A DNA stretch of 48,253 nucleotides from assembly GCA_016935665.1 (NCBI GenBank), contig JAFGQN010000203.1, positions 113,237 to 161,489 of the forward strand, in the 5' to 3' direction. Shown here piece after piece: positions 8,746 to 18,047 of the stretch. This DNA is from Deltaproteobacteria bacterium. Its GTDB lineage: Bacteria; Myxococcota_A; Polyangia; JAAYKL01. A program made the position numbers and the translations under genes. A model generated the notes under the pieces. It ran no database searches. It saw only the letters and a program-made list of their open reading frames with translations, and was not told the DNA's origin. How positions within the stretch are numbered: position 1 is the first letter of the stretch; each line of letters starts with the position of its first letter.

Positions 8746-10242
8746 TTGCGGACCGTTTTACATTTTCATGCCGGACTGATTATTCTGTTTTCGCTGGGTT
8801 TTCTGTTGAACTCGACCATATGTGTTGCGGCGGATAACAAATCACTCATTCGTGTATCTACCGAAAAAAACAGTCTTTTACTCGGAGTCGAAACGTCGCT
8901 GGAAGTCACCATGCACTTGCCAAAAAACAGCGAGTTGCACAAATTTAATTTTCAGGCGTTATATGGCACGGTGAAAGATGTTGAGGAAATGAAAACAGGA
9001 CGCAGTGTGCGTGCCACTTACATTCCTCCGCAGCAATTCTTTCCATCGGTGGATATGATTGTGGTCTCCGCTTCTGATGGTGAACAGACCCATTGGGGTT
9101 TTACGATGCTCAAGCTTTACGGGCAGGGCAAAGCCAAAATTATGACTGCGCCCAATGCCACCACACACGTGCGAATTGGCAACAAAAAATTTGGCCCGGT
9201 GACGGCTGATGCCAACGGCGCCGCATTTGTGGACGTGGAAGTGCCTCCGGGCATTACGCACGGCATCGATGACGAGGGCAATGAAGTTCCGCTGCATCTC
9301 CCCAAAAGCGATGTTGCGGCAATATTCGCGGCAAGGGGCCCCCAGATTAACATCGATGACACCACTCAGGAAGATTTGCTGTTGGTTTTCTGGACCCCCG
9401 AAGGCAATGTGGACCCAGGAATCTCAAACCCCGTCGTCCAGGCGGATCTGGGACAAGTATACAATGCAGAGCCGATCTTGGACGGCGTTTTCAAGTTGCG
9501 GTACGACGTGCACACCGCTCCCGGGTTGGTCACATTTTCGGTTCTGAGTGAGGATGAGCAATTGATTCACACTCAGAAAATTGAACTGGTCAGTACCGAA
9601 AATTTCTCCGAAACAGCTGTAACAATCAAGGAGGAGCCCAAAAAGAAGCCACAACCCCCGAAGCCGCCTCCTGTGAAAAAAGTTGTTCCCAAAGTTATTC
9701 CCAGATCCGAGTATCTATTTTTTGCATCGGCGCGCACCGGATTGGAACTGAGTTTGCCTGAGTGGTTTTCTCCCACATTGCTGCTTGATTTCTCTATGCG
9801 TCTTCCCACCAAACCGTTGCTGGGCGTTGGGCTGCAGACCGGCGTGACGTATAACAGCAAATCCGAAAACAAGCTGATTGGCAGTAACGAAAAGACCAAA
9901 ACCGTCTCGCGCATGGTTATGATTCCTGTTGAGGCGAAATTCTGGTACCGCCTTCCGGTTTTTGCAGACTGGTACCTCAGCCCCAGTGCTGCTGCGGGGA
10001 TTCTGATAGTTCGCAACAAGATAGAACTAAAGGGATTGCCGGTCGAACCCAGCACCTGGGATGCCACCTTTGTCGGCGGAATTTCAGCCGCTGTTGAACG
10101 CAATCTGGGCCCGGGGATGGTTGTCGGCGAAGTGAGTGGCACATATCGTTTTTCCCGTTTTCTTAAAGGTGTGGACGATAACCAGTTTGCGGTGATCGTT
10201 CTGGTGGGCTACCGGCTGGCATTCCTTAAACCACGCCACTAA
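8746..10242 (+). CDS. Exported protein with proline-rich linker and barrel-like C-terminus
   Basis: 498 aa from TTG 8746, with GGGAGG 9 nt upstream. A signal peptide ends near residue 29 (CVAA|DNK). Residues 30 to about 290 are beta-rich without a recognised family. About 296-320 is a Lys/Pro-rich linker (KKKPQPPKPPP) of the kind that spans peptidoglycan. From about 321 to the end, alternating hydrophobic strands (YLFFASARTGLELSLPEW ... AVIVLVGYRLAFL) resemble a small outer-membrane beta-barrel. The three-part layout suggests an envelope-spanning protein linked to the preceding FecR-like protein and kinases. Last gene of the operon; converges on the minus-strand gene ending at 10259. Function unknown. 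Confidence 0.75.
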   Translation: MRTVLHFHAGLIILFSLGFLLNSTICVAADNKSLIRVSTEKNSLLLGVETSLEVTMHLPKNSELHKFNFQALYGTVKDVEEMKTGRSVRATYIPPQQFFPSVDMIVVSASDGEQTHWGFTMLKLYGQGKAKIMTAPNATTHVRIGNKKFGPVTADANGAAFVDVEVPPGITHGIDDEGNEVPLHLPKSDVAAIFAARGPQINIDDTTQEDLLLVFWTPEGNVDPGISNPVVQADLGQVYNAEPILDGVFKLRYDVHTAPGLVTFSVLSEDEQLIHTQKIELVSTENFSETAVTIKEEPKKKPQPPKPPPVKKVVPKVIPRSEYLFFASARTGLELSLPEWFSPTLLLDFSMRLPTKPLLGVGLQTGVTYNSKSENKLIGSNEKTKTVSRMVMIPVEAKFWYRLPVFADWYLSPSAAAGILIVRNKIELKGLPVEPSTWDATFVGGISAAVERNLGPGMVVGEVSGTYRFSRFLKGVDDNQFAVIVLVGYRLAFLKPRH

Positions 10243-10258
10243 TGTTCCTGGCAACGGT

Positions 10259-10747
10259 TTACAACTTCTTTCGAAGTGAACGAATAAAAATCAGCATGTA
10301 AATCAGAATCAACGAGAGGGGGGCCGCTACAAATCCCCCAATAATGACCACTTGCGGAACCAATAGAACCGGGGACAGTACGTTGCTCTGGTAGACCCAT
10401 TGAAAAATTCCCAGTAAAAAGATGTTGACCAGCACAAGAATTGTTTCCATCAGATTTTGCAGACGAGTCACCAGCTCAGCTCGGTTCTTTTTGGATTGAA
10501 ACCAGTATTCCCGATTGGGAACGCTCAGAACCCGGTCGCTGAAGCGCGGCATTTTGACCCAAACCCAAAAGAGTGTGATGTTGGAGATAAGTACGATAAA
10601 AATCCACTCAACCGAAAAAACAAAACGGGGAAATGCAGATGAAACGGGCTCTCCCACCTGCTGCGGAAAGTAAGGAATGGTGGCGCAAAAATAGCCGGCG
10701 TGAACAACCAGCGGAATGAGCCAAAGATATCGAAGTACAAAGGTCAA
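10259..10747 (-). CDS. Small multi-pass membrane protein, DUF1648-like
   Basis: 162 aa from TTG 10747, with GGAGG 6 nt upstream. About four hydrophobic segments (5-23, 44-65, 101-118, 127-155). The segment YFPQQVGEPVSSAFPRFVF resembles the DUF1648 signature (proline-bounded helix end followed by a Gly/Ser loop), and the following VPNREYWF loop is also seen in that family. Last gene of a three-gene minus-strand run after the FHA-protease (18 bp gap). Role unknown. Confidence 0.6.
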   Translation of the reverse strand: MTFVLRYLWLIPLVVHAGYFCATIPYFPQQVGEPVSSAFPRFVFSVEWIFIVLISNITLFWVWVKMPRFSDRVLSVPNREYWFQSKKNRAELVTRLQNLMETILVLVNIFLLGIFQWVYQSNVLSPVLLVPQVVIIGGFVAAPLSLILIYMLIFIRSLRKKL

Positions 10748-10765
10748 ACTGTTCCTCCGGGGCGT

Positions 10766-12061
10766 TTATTTTACAATATCAGGTGATGCATCAATGGCCT
10801 GGAGCAGTGGCGCCACTGTATCGATTCGAATACCAAAGTTATAGCCAGTCATCATCTTTCCCTGCGCCGCATATCCACCGGCGTTGATGCCCACGACCGA
10901 ACCATCCAGATTAAACATGGGGCTTCCGGATGTGCCTTCGCTGATCATCGCGGAGTGTTGCAGTAAAATATTTTCTGAGAAATCGCCTTTTCGCTGTCCG
11001 ATAGTGGTAATACGGCCAATTTCTCCTCTGACAAAAGAAGCGACCGGTGATGCCAGATTGCTCAATCGGCCCGGAAATCCATACAGATAGACAAAGGTTC
11101 CCTGTTCCAGCGCCTTTAATTGTTCCTGATTGGCCATCTGGACATACGTTTCCAGAACCGATGAAATTTCAAGCAACCCCACATCGGGAGTTATTTCTCC
11201 AGGACTGTACAAAGGATGGCGCAGCATTTTTTTTATTTTATATCGGTTTTTGGGCGCTTCGTTCATTAGAGCCCAGACACTCTGGTAGTCCCTGTCCGCT
11301 TTCTCGACACAATGGGCATTGGTGGCCAGTAAATTGGGACCAATGGAAAAAGCGGAGCAAAATCCCTCAAAATGATCAGAATCTTTGGGTTCTGCTTTGG
11401 GTAATCCCGCCATGAGAAACACATTATAGCGATTCATTTTCGCAATTCGTTCCGCCGCATCGGACTCGCTGGCCAACAGCCGTACTGGCGGAAACTGGTT
11501 GCTGTAAAAAACAAAAATGCCAACGCCGACGCCCAGGAGCAGCAACAGCGCCAATGCGCTTATAATGAGCATACGATATTTGCGAGTGGTAATGTTCAAC
11601 CGCTCTTCAAGCATTGATTCGAAGTAGGACGTTGTTTTGGAAACCCCTTTACCCGCAGACTTCAGTGCCTGTTCAATCATCATGCCTACGGTTTTCTGCC
11701 CGTATACTTTTGCCGTTCGACGGGATGTCAATCGGGACAATCCAGATGCATTTCCCGCAACCTTTACAGTAAATCGGGGACCACCAATGCCCATCTGAAC
11801 ACTGTCGCCGGTGGACAGCTGGGTTTTGGATATCCGCTGCCCGTTTAAAAAGGTGCCGCCGGCACTGCCCATATCCTGGATATAAATGATGTCATCGATT
11901 TGGCGAATCTGCGTATGATATGCGGAAACACCTATATCCTCCGGCAGGTTAAACACCATGTCGTTGTCTTCTTTGCTCCCCAGATTCACCAGATTGCTCC
12001 CCTTGAAATCAACACTTTTATCTATTCGGGGACCGTTTTGGAATGTGAGTTTCAAATCCAT
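10766..12061 (-). CDS. FHA domain - transmembrane helix - trypsin-fold serine protease
   Basis: 431 aa. N-terminal FHA domain (about 20-98): the SxxH part (VSAYHTQI) and DMGSAGGTFLNGQRI are recognisable, but the usual GR arginine is replaced (LGSKEDND), so phosphothreonine binding may be altered. A single helix at 163-186 separates it from a protease domain that should be periplasmic. The triad is visible: His250 in NAHC, Asp293 in PDVGLLE, Ser378 in GTSGSPMF. Cytoplasmic phospho-recognition tethered to a periplasmic protease suggests inside-out control, perhaps by a Ser/Thr kinase such as the one encoded at 13986-17876 (inference). It starts 2 bp after the DsbA-like gene stops, so translation is probably coupled. 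Confidence 0.88.
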   Translation of the reverse strand: MDLKLTFQNGPRIDKSVDFKGSNLVNLGSKEDNDMVFNLPEDIGVSAYHTQIRQIDDIIYIQDMGSAGGTFLNGQRISKTQLSTGDSVQMGIGGPRFTVKVAGNASGLSRLTSRRTAKVYGQKTVGMMIEQALKSAGKGVSKTTSYFESMLEERLNITTRKYRMLIISALALLLLLGVGVGIFVFYSNQFPPVRLLASESDAAERIAKMNRYNVFLMAGLPKAEPKDSDHFEGFCSAFSIGPNLLATNAHCVEKADRDYQSVWALMNEAPKNRYKIKKMLRHPLYSPGEITPDVGLLEISSVLETYVQMANQEQLKALEQGTFVYLYGFPGRLSNLASPVASFVRGEIGRITTIGQRKGDFSENILLQHSAMISEGTSGSPMFNLDGSVVGINAGGYAAQGKMMTGYNFGIRIDTVAPLLQAIDASPDIVK

Positions 12062-12063
12062 TA

Positions 12064-12858
12064 TCAGTTTTCGTTTCGAAGATACGAGAGGATAATTCCT
12101 TCCAGTTTTCGCCAGTCCGAAACTGGCTCACCACAAATGTATACGGTAGGTGTCCCTGGGATGCAATTGGCATTCGCAATGTCCTTTTCGTGCTGTAAAA
12201 AACCAGCGTTGCGCATGCCGCTCTCATTCTGCAGGGATGTGGCCGCATCGTACAGGGACATGTCCAGTTGTAAATCGTGTTGGGCGATATCGCGGAGATT
12301 CTGATAGTCTCTGTGGATGTAAATATTCGAATAAATGATGTCGTGAAACTGCCAGAATTTCTCCATGCTTTGCTGAGATACCGCAAACGCCGCCATATGG
12401 GTGTCCAGGGCGCGGGAGAATGTGTAATGATGAAAATAGAATCGAACACGCGCATTGATTTTCGATTGTGTCGCCAGCATACTGTCCACATATGCAGCAA
12501 AGCTGGCACAGTGCGGACAATCCAATGCGGAGTAATGTTCCACCACCAGGCTGGGGGCTTCACCGCCGCCTTTGAAGGGCGAAAATCGGTTGTCCAGCCG
12601 TGGTTGTCGGTTTCCACAATCCTTAAAAACAGCGTTGGACGACTGTAGAAACGGATCGAACTGCACATAGGCCGATGTTTCTATTGGGGTAATCGCCACG
12701 TCGGCGGTGCACGTTTCATCAGAGGCATCCGTGCACCCGGCAAAATGAAATGCCGCCATCCATGTGCAAATCATTACGAATGCGTTATACTTTCGAACAT
12801 TAAAAAAATGGTGAGCGACAGTGAAAGTCATTGATTTAAATATATGTTTAGTGTTCAT
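12064..12858 (-). CDS. DsbA/thioredoxin-like lipoprotein
   Basis: 264 aa. A hydrophobic stretch ends in FHFAGC, giving lipid-attachment Cys42 if the ATG at 12858 is used; the leader is long, so translation may start later. The thioredoxin fold is of the DsbA/Thioredoxin_4 type: active site C114-P-H-C117 (ALDCPHCASF), alpha-helical insertion about 140-215, and the cis-proline loop GTP (Pro237) in IPGTPTVY. CPHC is the classical DsbA dipeptide, implying an oxidase. Extra Cys residues at 50, 81 and 232 are notable. First gene of the run with the FHA-protease and DUF1648-like gene; it may help disulfide formation in secreted Cys-rich proteins, several of which are encoded in this window. Confidence 0.85.
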   Translation of the reverse strand: MNTKHIFKSMTFTVAHHFFNVRKYNAFVMICTWMAAFHFAGCTDASDETCTADVAITPIETSAYVQFDPFLQSSNAVFKDCGNRQPRLDNRFSPFKGGGEAPSLVVEHYSALDCPHCASFAAYVDSMLATQSKINARVRFYFHHYTFSRALDTHMAAFAVSQQSMEKFWQFHDIIYSNIYIHRDYQNLRDIAQHDLQLDMSLYDAATSLQNESGMRNAGFLQHEKDIANANCIPGTPTVYICGEPVSDWRKLEGIILSYLRNEN

Positions 12859-12971
12859 GCATCATCGCCTGAAAATTGTTTCCATTGGCGAATATCATAC
12901 CATACAGTTTTGTGAAGCAAATTGGGCGATTCATTTTTATCGCGTAAAAAAATATTCGGAGGCCGAATCTG

Positions 12972-13946
12972 ATGACACAATTGACAATGCTGAAATTTCG
13001 TCCACTCCTGAAATCCATCGTTTGGGGGGGACGAAATATGGAGACGGTCCTTGGTCGTCAATTACCCACAGCAGATGCATATGGCGAATCCTGGGAGATT
13101 GTTGATTTAGAACAAAACCAATCCGTGGTGGAATCCGGCGCCTTCATCGGTAAAACCCTTGGGGAGATGCTGAGCGAATACCCCACTGAAATGTTGGGAA
13201 ACGCCCACCTCCTCGATGGCCGATTTCCGCTGCTGATGAAATTTATCGACGCCCAACAAACCCTCTCCGTGCAGGTTCATCCTGACCCTCAGGCGTGCAG
13301 GTTGCTGAAAAACGGTGCAAGACCCAAAACAGAAGCGTGGTACATCATCGATTGTATACCCGGGGCAAAACTGTATGTGGGATTGAAAACCGGTGTAACT
13401 CAGACTCAGTTCGAAAAAGCGGTACAGGATGGGACAGTGGCGGAATTATTACATCAAATCCAGGTGTCAAAAGGTGATTACGTGTACCTGCCATCGGGGA
13501 CTGTGCACGCCATTGGCGACGGAATCGTTCTGGCGGAAGTTCAGCAGTCCTCCAACACAACGTATCGTGTCTTTGACTGGAATCGGGCAGGTCTGGACGG
13601 CGCCCCCAGGCAACTGCACATAGATGAAGCACTGGCGTCCATCCATTTCAGTGAGCATGGCGCGCCCAGAATCACCGCGCCATTATCGGGCAGAAGAGGT
13701 GTTCGATGCGATTACTTTTCGATGGAGACAGTTGCGCTTGAAGATGGTGATGCTGCCACATTTGAATCAGATGGTCCCATTGTTGTTATGTGCACCGCCG
13801 GAGCTGGAACGTTGCAGTTGGCAACCGACGGTGATACCCAAACCGCCTCAACGGGTACAACGGTATTTGTCCCCGCTGTTCAAAGCAGCCATCTTGCCTT
13901 ACGCGCGACGGGGACCATTGAATGTGTGGTGACGCAGATTCCTTGA
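12972..13946 (+). CDS. manA: Mannose-6-phosphate isomerase, class I type
   Basis: 324 aa. Interconverts mannose-6-phosphate and fructose-6-phosphate in the cytoplasm, feeding GDP-mannose and glycan synthesis. Family signatures are LKSIVWGGRNM near the N-terminus, the zinc ligands Gln101 and His103 in SVQVHPD, Glu121 in KTEAWY, His179 in SGTVHAI, and Arg199 in TYRVFDWNR. Length fits short bacterial ManA proteins. GGAGG lies about 10 nt before the ATG. Transcribed divergently from the DsbA-like gene (113 bp between) and convergent with the large kinase gene, so it appears monocistronic. Confidence 0.93.
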   Translation: MTQLTMLKFRPLLKSIVWGGRNMETVLGRQLPTADAYGESWEIVDLEQNQSVVESGAFIGKTLGEMLSEYPTEMLGNAHLLDGRFPLLMKFIDAQQTLSVQVHPDPQACRLLKNGARPKTEAWYIIDCIPGAKLYVGLKTGVTQTQFEKAVQDGTVAELLHQIQVSKGDYVYLPSGTVHAIGDGIVLAEVQQSSNTTYRVFDWNRAGLDGAPRQLHIDEALASIHFSEHGAPRITAPLSGRRGVRCDYFSMETVALEDGDAATFESDGPIVVMCTAGAGTLQLATDGDTQTASTGTTVFVPAVQSSHLALRATGTIECVVTQIP

Positions 13947-13985
13947 AGGCAGTGCAGTTGACACCTGGTACAAATATGTCGTCCG

Positions 13986-16900
13986 TTACAGATCCGCACA
14001 AATGCGAAAACCCGCGGTCACATCCCGCATCTCATCAATGGGGACGATGCGATTGACCACTCGAAGCGCAGTGAGGTCAGACGCGTAACTGCCGCCGCGA
14101 AGCACGTGGCTGCCGTTTAGTACTGAAGTGGTCCATTCCTGAACATTTCCGGCCATGTCGTTCACGCCAAAAGGACTCTCCGACAGGGGGAATCCTGCAA
14201 TTTCGTTGGGCCCGAGTGCTTCGGAAATCCGATTGTAGGTGGCGACGTGGTTCGCATCACCAGGCAGCAGGTGATTGCCGTGTGGAAATACGCGTTTGTC
14301 GGCGCCACGGGCGGCGCGTTCCCACTCCGTTTCGGTGCACAGACGGGCGCCCGGGACCTCTCCGGTTTCCCTCAGCCATTGGGCGTATCGTGCGGCCTCC
14401 CGCCATGTCACCCCGGATACGGGAAGCTGCAACCAATCCTGATCTGCGTGCACAGCGCGTTTGGCGTAATGAATCTTTTGGCCTTCATCCGCTTCCAGCC
14501 AAATACGGCGCGGTTTAAACAGAAGATGCCAGTGTCCATTTTCATTTTCTTGAATTGCAACGGATTGCAAATGATTTGGGTCCACAGAATTTCGCACAAC
14601 AGGATAGAAATCGGTTGATTCTTCCTCTGGCAAATCTTCCAGAAAAGTGAGCCATTGCTCAAACGTTACTTCGGTTTTGGCAATGAGGTATCCCGGTGTT
14701 GCCCGGGCATGTACTGGCACAGTGTATAGAACCTCCCTGCGCAATGCTTCGGAATCATCGCTGCCAAATTCAAAATATCCGGCAGGGATGTACACCATAT
14801 TTCCTGGAACTGTGTTTTTATTGGGCAGTTGAAACGCAACATGCATATCCTGACCCCGACCAAGCACAAACGGATATCTCACTTCTTTCGCACCATCGGC
14901 CACAATGGCGGCCACATATGAGGCCGGTGGCAGACGTCGCTGGCGGGTTCGATTGGCCACCGTTCCCACGCGGGAAAGCACCATTTTGCCATTGTCGTCA
15001 GTAACAAACTGTCGAAGTTCAATTTTCAAGTTCTTTACATCATCCGAATGGGAAATATGAAAAGATACCGTAGCGGGTGCTTCCCACTGGGCCAGAAGCG
15101 TTCCGTCATCGTAAAGAGACATTTGCTGAATATAATCGGAGGATTCATCAAAGGCGTTTCTCTCTTCGGCCATCTGCGCCTGCTCGAAAAGCATACGGGC
15201 GTACAGGAAGCGCGCTTCTTTGTGCTCATCGGCAAGCAACAGCGCTGCTTCCAGATGTTGGGCCGCTTCGGCATACCATTTTGCAATGGGTTTGGAATAC
15301 GACTGCGAGCGCGCCCAGACGTGCTCTGCGTCCGTGAGTGCGCCTTTGTCGAACAATTGAAACGCTTTCGATTCTGCCCTGGAAACTTTTTGGGACTGAT
15401 GGTGAATTCGCGTCAGCAGTTTTTTGGCGGCAGCCACTTCTGTGGCAACTTTTCCAGCCCCCCCATTTCTTTTGTGAATGACGCCGCCAACAAACACAAA
15501 CACCATTAGCATTGGGATGAGAATCGCCAAAAGCCTGAACCCAACGGTGCGTTTAAACTGAGCCAGACGCGATGCTTTAAGAAAGCGAAGCGACAGGTCA
15601 TCCAATGCACTTTCGGGAATCTGGCAACTCTCTGCCAGATGCTTCTTTTTCCACAATACCTCGTTTGTATAATTCAGTCGCGCCCACTCCTCAGCTGCCT
15701 TATGGAGACGTTCCTGAATTAAATCCGATTCGGCATCGGCATTAAGCCAGGAGGCGAGGGTGCTCCATCCCGTCAGCAGCGAGTCATGGGCCAATTCGTA
15801 TGTGGAACCATCCTGCGTATCCCGTGCCACTATCAGCCGACCACGGGTCAAATACTGAATCGCATCACGAATATCCCGGCGTCCTTCGGGGTTGAGTTCC
15901 TGTATCGATTTTCTGCTTCTGGTCTTCTTGTCGGTGATCAGCTGTAAAATGACATGTTTGGCCGCCGCCCGGATCTGAGGAGGCAGTTGTGCATATACAT
16001 TATCTGCATGGCGCGAAAGGGCACCATCCACGCCGCCGATGGATTGCAGCGATTTCATTGAAATGATGTCGTGTTCACGCGCTTCCCACAGTTCTCTGAG
16101 GGTAAACTGCAGCAATGGAAGCCCCCCATCGGCATCAATTGTAGCATTGGTGAGTTGCTGCACCACCTCATCGGATTCGAAGGACACCCCCTTGACGCCG
16201 GCAGGTCCAACAATTGCTTCCGTCACACGATCTCGTGTCAGCGGCCGCAGGAAGAAAAGTGCCGATGCAATCTGCTCGCTCAACTGAGGCAATGCGGCAA
16301 TATTGGCAAGAAAATCCCCTCGCACAGTTGCCAGCAGTCGCATACCGGGGGTGGGTATGGAGAGCCATTTCAGCAGTTCCACCACCGCTTCGGCTTCATC
16401 GGACTTTGAGATGGTAATCAGCTCCTCCAATTGGTCGATAAAAATCACCAGTCCGCCCTCCGGACCGGAGGCCGAGCGCAGCATACGGGCAATTTCCGCC
16501 GGTTCGTTGCGAATGGCATCCTCGACCTGCTGCTCGCTCCCCTGCACATACAGGGCGAGGGATGCCGCGAATGATACAATGGGATGAAGTCCTGGAATGA
16601 TGGTGATTGAACGCCATTGTCTGTCATCACTGAGCCAGCTTTCCACACGGGGAAGGATACCAGCACGGCAAAGAGATGATTTGCCAATGCCGGAGTCGCC
16701 CACCACCATAACCATCGGCTCGGATTTGAGCTGCTCCAGAATGAGTCGAATCTCCGAATCCCTTCCAAAAAACAGATTTCGGTGTTCCTGTTCAAATGGA
16801 TAAAGCCCACGATACGGATTTCCTTCCGGGGATACTTCGGTACGCATTTCAGGCGTCAGCTGCGCCAACGCCATACGGACTTCATTTCCGTTGGCGTATC

Positions 16901-17876
16901 GTTCAGTGGGATTTCTTTTCAGGCAGCGATTGACCACCTCTGCCAGGCCAGGGTGAACACCGGGAATGATGTTTTGCAGCAATGGGGCGTCCCTGGTGAC
17001 GCATTTCTTGCCAATTTCCCGTGCGGTTTTTCCGTTGTGAGGAGACTCTCCGGAACACAGATAAAACAGCAGCGCGCCAAACGAATACACATCTGAACGA
17101 AACGTGGCTTCCTTCCCCTTCCATACTTCCGGCGCCATGTACCTTGGCGTGCCGATAGCGGTGCCTGGGCGGGTCAGCTCTTTTTCGTGAAGCGGCGTGT
17201 CGTCAGCGGGATCTGAAAACGCATCGATTTCTGCGGTCTGGGAGTCGCGCACCGGTCGATAACGAATTGAGTTGTCAAGTATCTGATTTTCCTGCGTGGA
17301 TGCCGGTGGTGTTTCAGGCTCCTTTGTGGATGCCAATTCCAATCCCGATTCCGATTCCGATTCCCTGGGCAGTGATGTACTGGACATGGATTCAAGCAGC
17401 TTGGCGATACCGAAATCCAGTATTTTGGCCTCGCCGCTGTTGGTGACCATAATGTTGCCGGGTTTGATATCCCGGTGAATCACCCCCTGCTTGTGCGCAG
17501 CTGCCAGGCCTCGGGCAATGCCGGAGGCAATCTGAATGATTTTTTTTATATCCGTATGCCTGAACGTGAATCCATCCAGCGGTTTTCCCTGCACATACTC
17601 CGATACCAGATATGGAAAACCGAGCACTTCACCCACGCGATAAATCGATACCACATTGGGATGCTGAAGCCTCGCGAACGCTCTTGCCTCCAGCAGAAAT
17701 CGCGTGCGGGCGATTTCATCGGCCCTGGCAGTGGTAATGAATTTAATGGCCACGTAACGATCGAGCAGGGTATCCAGCGCCTTGTGTACCTCTCCCATGC
17801 CGCCTTTTCCCAATCTGCGAATCAACTGGTATCCGTCGAATTCCCTTGGGGGAGAAAGCTGTTTGCCCGAACTCAT
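13986..17876 (-). CDS. Ser/Thr protein kinase - STAND-like NTPase - TM - FGE/sulfatase-modifying-factor domain
   Basis: 1296 aa from ATG 17876 (GAGG 9 nt upstream); a TTG 9 nt earlier has no room for a ribosome site. Kinase (about 15-345): RLGKGGMGEV P-loop, K45, E64, HRDIKPGN with D136 and N141, DFG D154, then an acidic roughly 70-residue insertion with a (CCGATT)3 run in the DNA before GTPRYMAPE. NTPase about 352-750: NPYRGLYPF, FFGRDSEI, Walker A GDSGIGKSS at 393-401, Walker B LVIFIDQLEEL. Transmembrane helix about 775-797. The C-terminus from about 1020 is an FGE-sulfatase fold (MVYIPAGYFEFGS ... VSGVTWREAARYAQWL ... LCTETEWERAARG ... GNVQEWT ... LRGGSY) predicted to be periplasmic. The copper-binding Cys residues of true formylglycine-generating enzymes after GGSY are absent. 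A perfect TATAAT lies at 17977-17982 upstream. Confidence 0.93.
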   Translation of the reverse strand: MSSGKQLSPPREFDGYQLIRRLGKGGMGEVHKALDTLLDRYVAIKFITTARADEIARTRFLLEARAFARLQHPNVVSIYRVGEVLGFPYLVSEYVQGKPLDGFTFRHTDIKKIIQIASGIARGLAAAHKQGVIHRDIKPGNIMVTNSGEAKILDFGIAKLLESMSSTSLPRESESESGLELASTKEPETPPASTQENQILDNSIRYRPVRDSQTAEIDAFSDPADDTPLHEKELTRPGTAIGTPRYMAPEVWKGKEATFRSDVYSFGALLFYLCSGESPHNGKTAREIGKKCVTRDAPLLQNIIPGVHPGLAEVVNRCLKRNPTERYANGNEVRMALAQLTPEMRTEVSPEGNPYRGLYPFEQEHRNLFFGRDSEIRLILEQLKSEPMVMVVGDSGIGKSSLCRAGILPRVESWLSDDRQWRSITIIPGLHPIVSFAASLALYVQGSEQQVEDAIRNEPAEIARMLRSASGPEGGLVIFIDQLEELITISKSDEAEAVVELLKWLSIPTPGMRLLATVRGDFLANIAALPQLSEQIASALFFLRPLTRDRVTEAIVGPAGVKGVSFESDEVVQQLTNATIDADGGLPLLQFTLRELWEAREHDIISMKSLQSIGGVDGALSRHADNVYAQLPPQIRAAAKHVILQLITDKKTRSRKSIQELNPEGRRDIRDAIQYLTRGRLIVARDTQDGSTYELAHDSLLTGWSTLASWLNADAESDLIQERLHKAAEEWARLNYTNEVLWKKKHLAESCQIPESALDDLSLRFLKASRLAQFKRTVGFRLLAILIPMLMVFVFVGGVIHKRNGGAGKVATEVAAAKKLLTRIHHQSQKVSRAESKAFQLFDKGALTDAEHVWARSQSYSKPIAKWYAEAAQHLEAALLLADEHKEARFLYARMLFEQAQMAEERNAFDESSDYIQQMSLYDDGTLLAQWEAPATVSFHISHSDDVKNLKIELRQFVTDDNGKMVLSRVGTVANRTRQRRLPPASYVAAIVADGAKEVRYPFVLGRGQDMHVAFQLPNKNTVPGNMVYIPAGYFEFGSDDSEALRREVLYTVPVHARATPGYLIAKTEVTFEQWLTFLEDLPEEESTDFYPVVRNSVDPNHLQSVAIQENENGHWHLLFKPRRIWLEADEGQKIHYAKRAVHADQDWLQLPVSGVTWREAARYAQWLRETGEVPGARLCTETEWERAARGADKRVFPHGNHLLPGDANHVATYNRISEALGPNEIAGFPLSESPFGVNDMAGNVQEWTTSVLNGSHVLRGGSYASDLTALRVVNRIVPIDEMRDVTAGFRICADL

Positions 17877-18047
17877 TCGTGTCAATCCTCGCTTGTTTCT
17901 GCTGTTTTTCCGAGCGCCCCCAAATCAAAGCCCGGTTTGCACCTTTTAGAACGTAGAATAAAAATACACTAACTTCATTATATTACGACTAAATCAATTG
18001 AATTTTCCATGTTTAAACAAAGGTTTGCGCATAGCGTCCAAATTTTT

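Noticed and set aside
13986-14900. Calling the C-terminal FGE domain an active formylglycine-generating enzyme
   Set aside because: The two cysteines expected after GGSY in catalytic FGEs are absent (GGSYASDLTALRVVNR), and no sulfatase gene is nearby.
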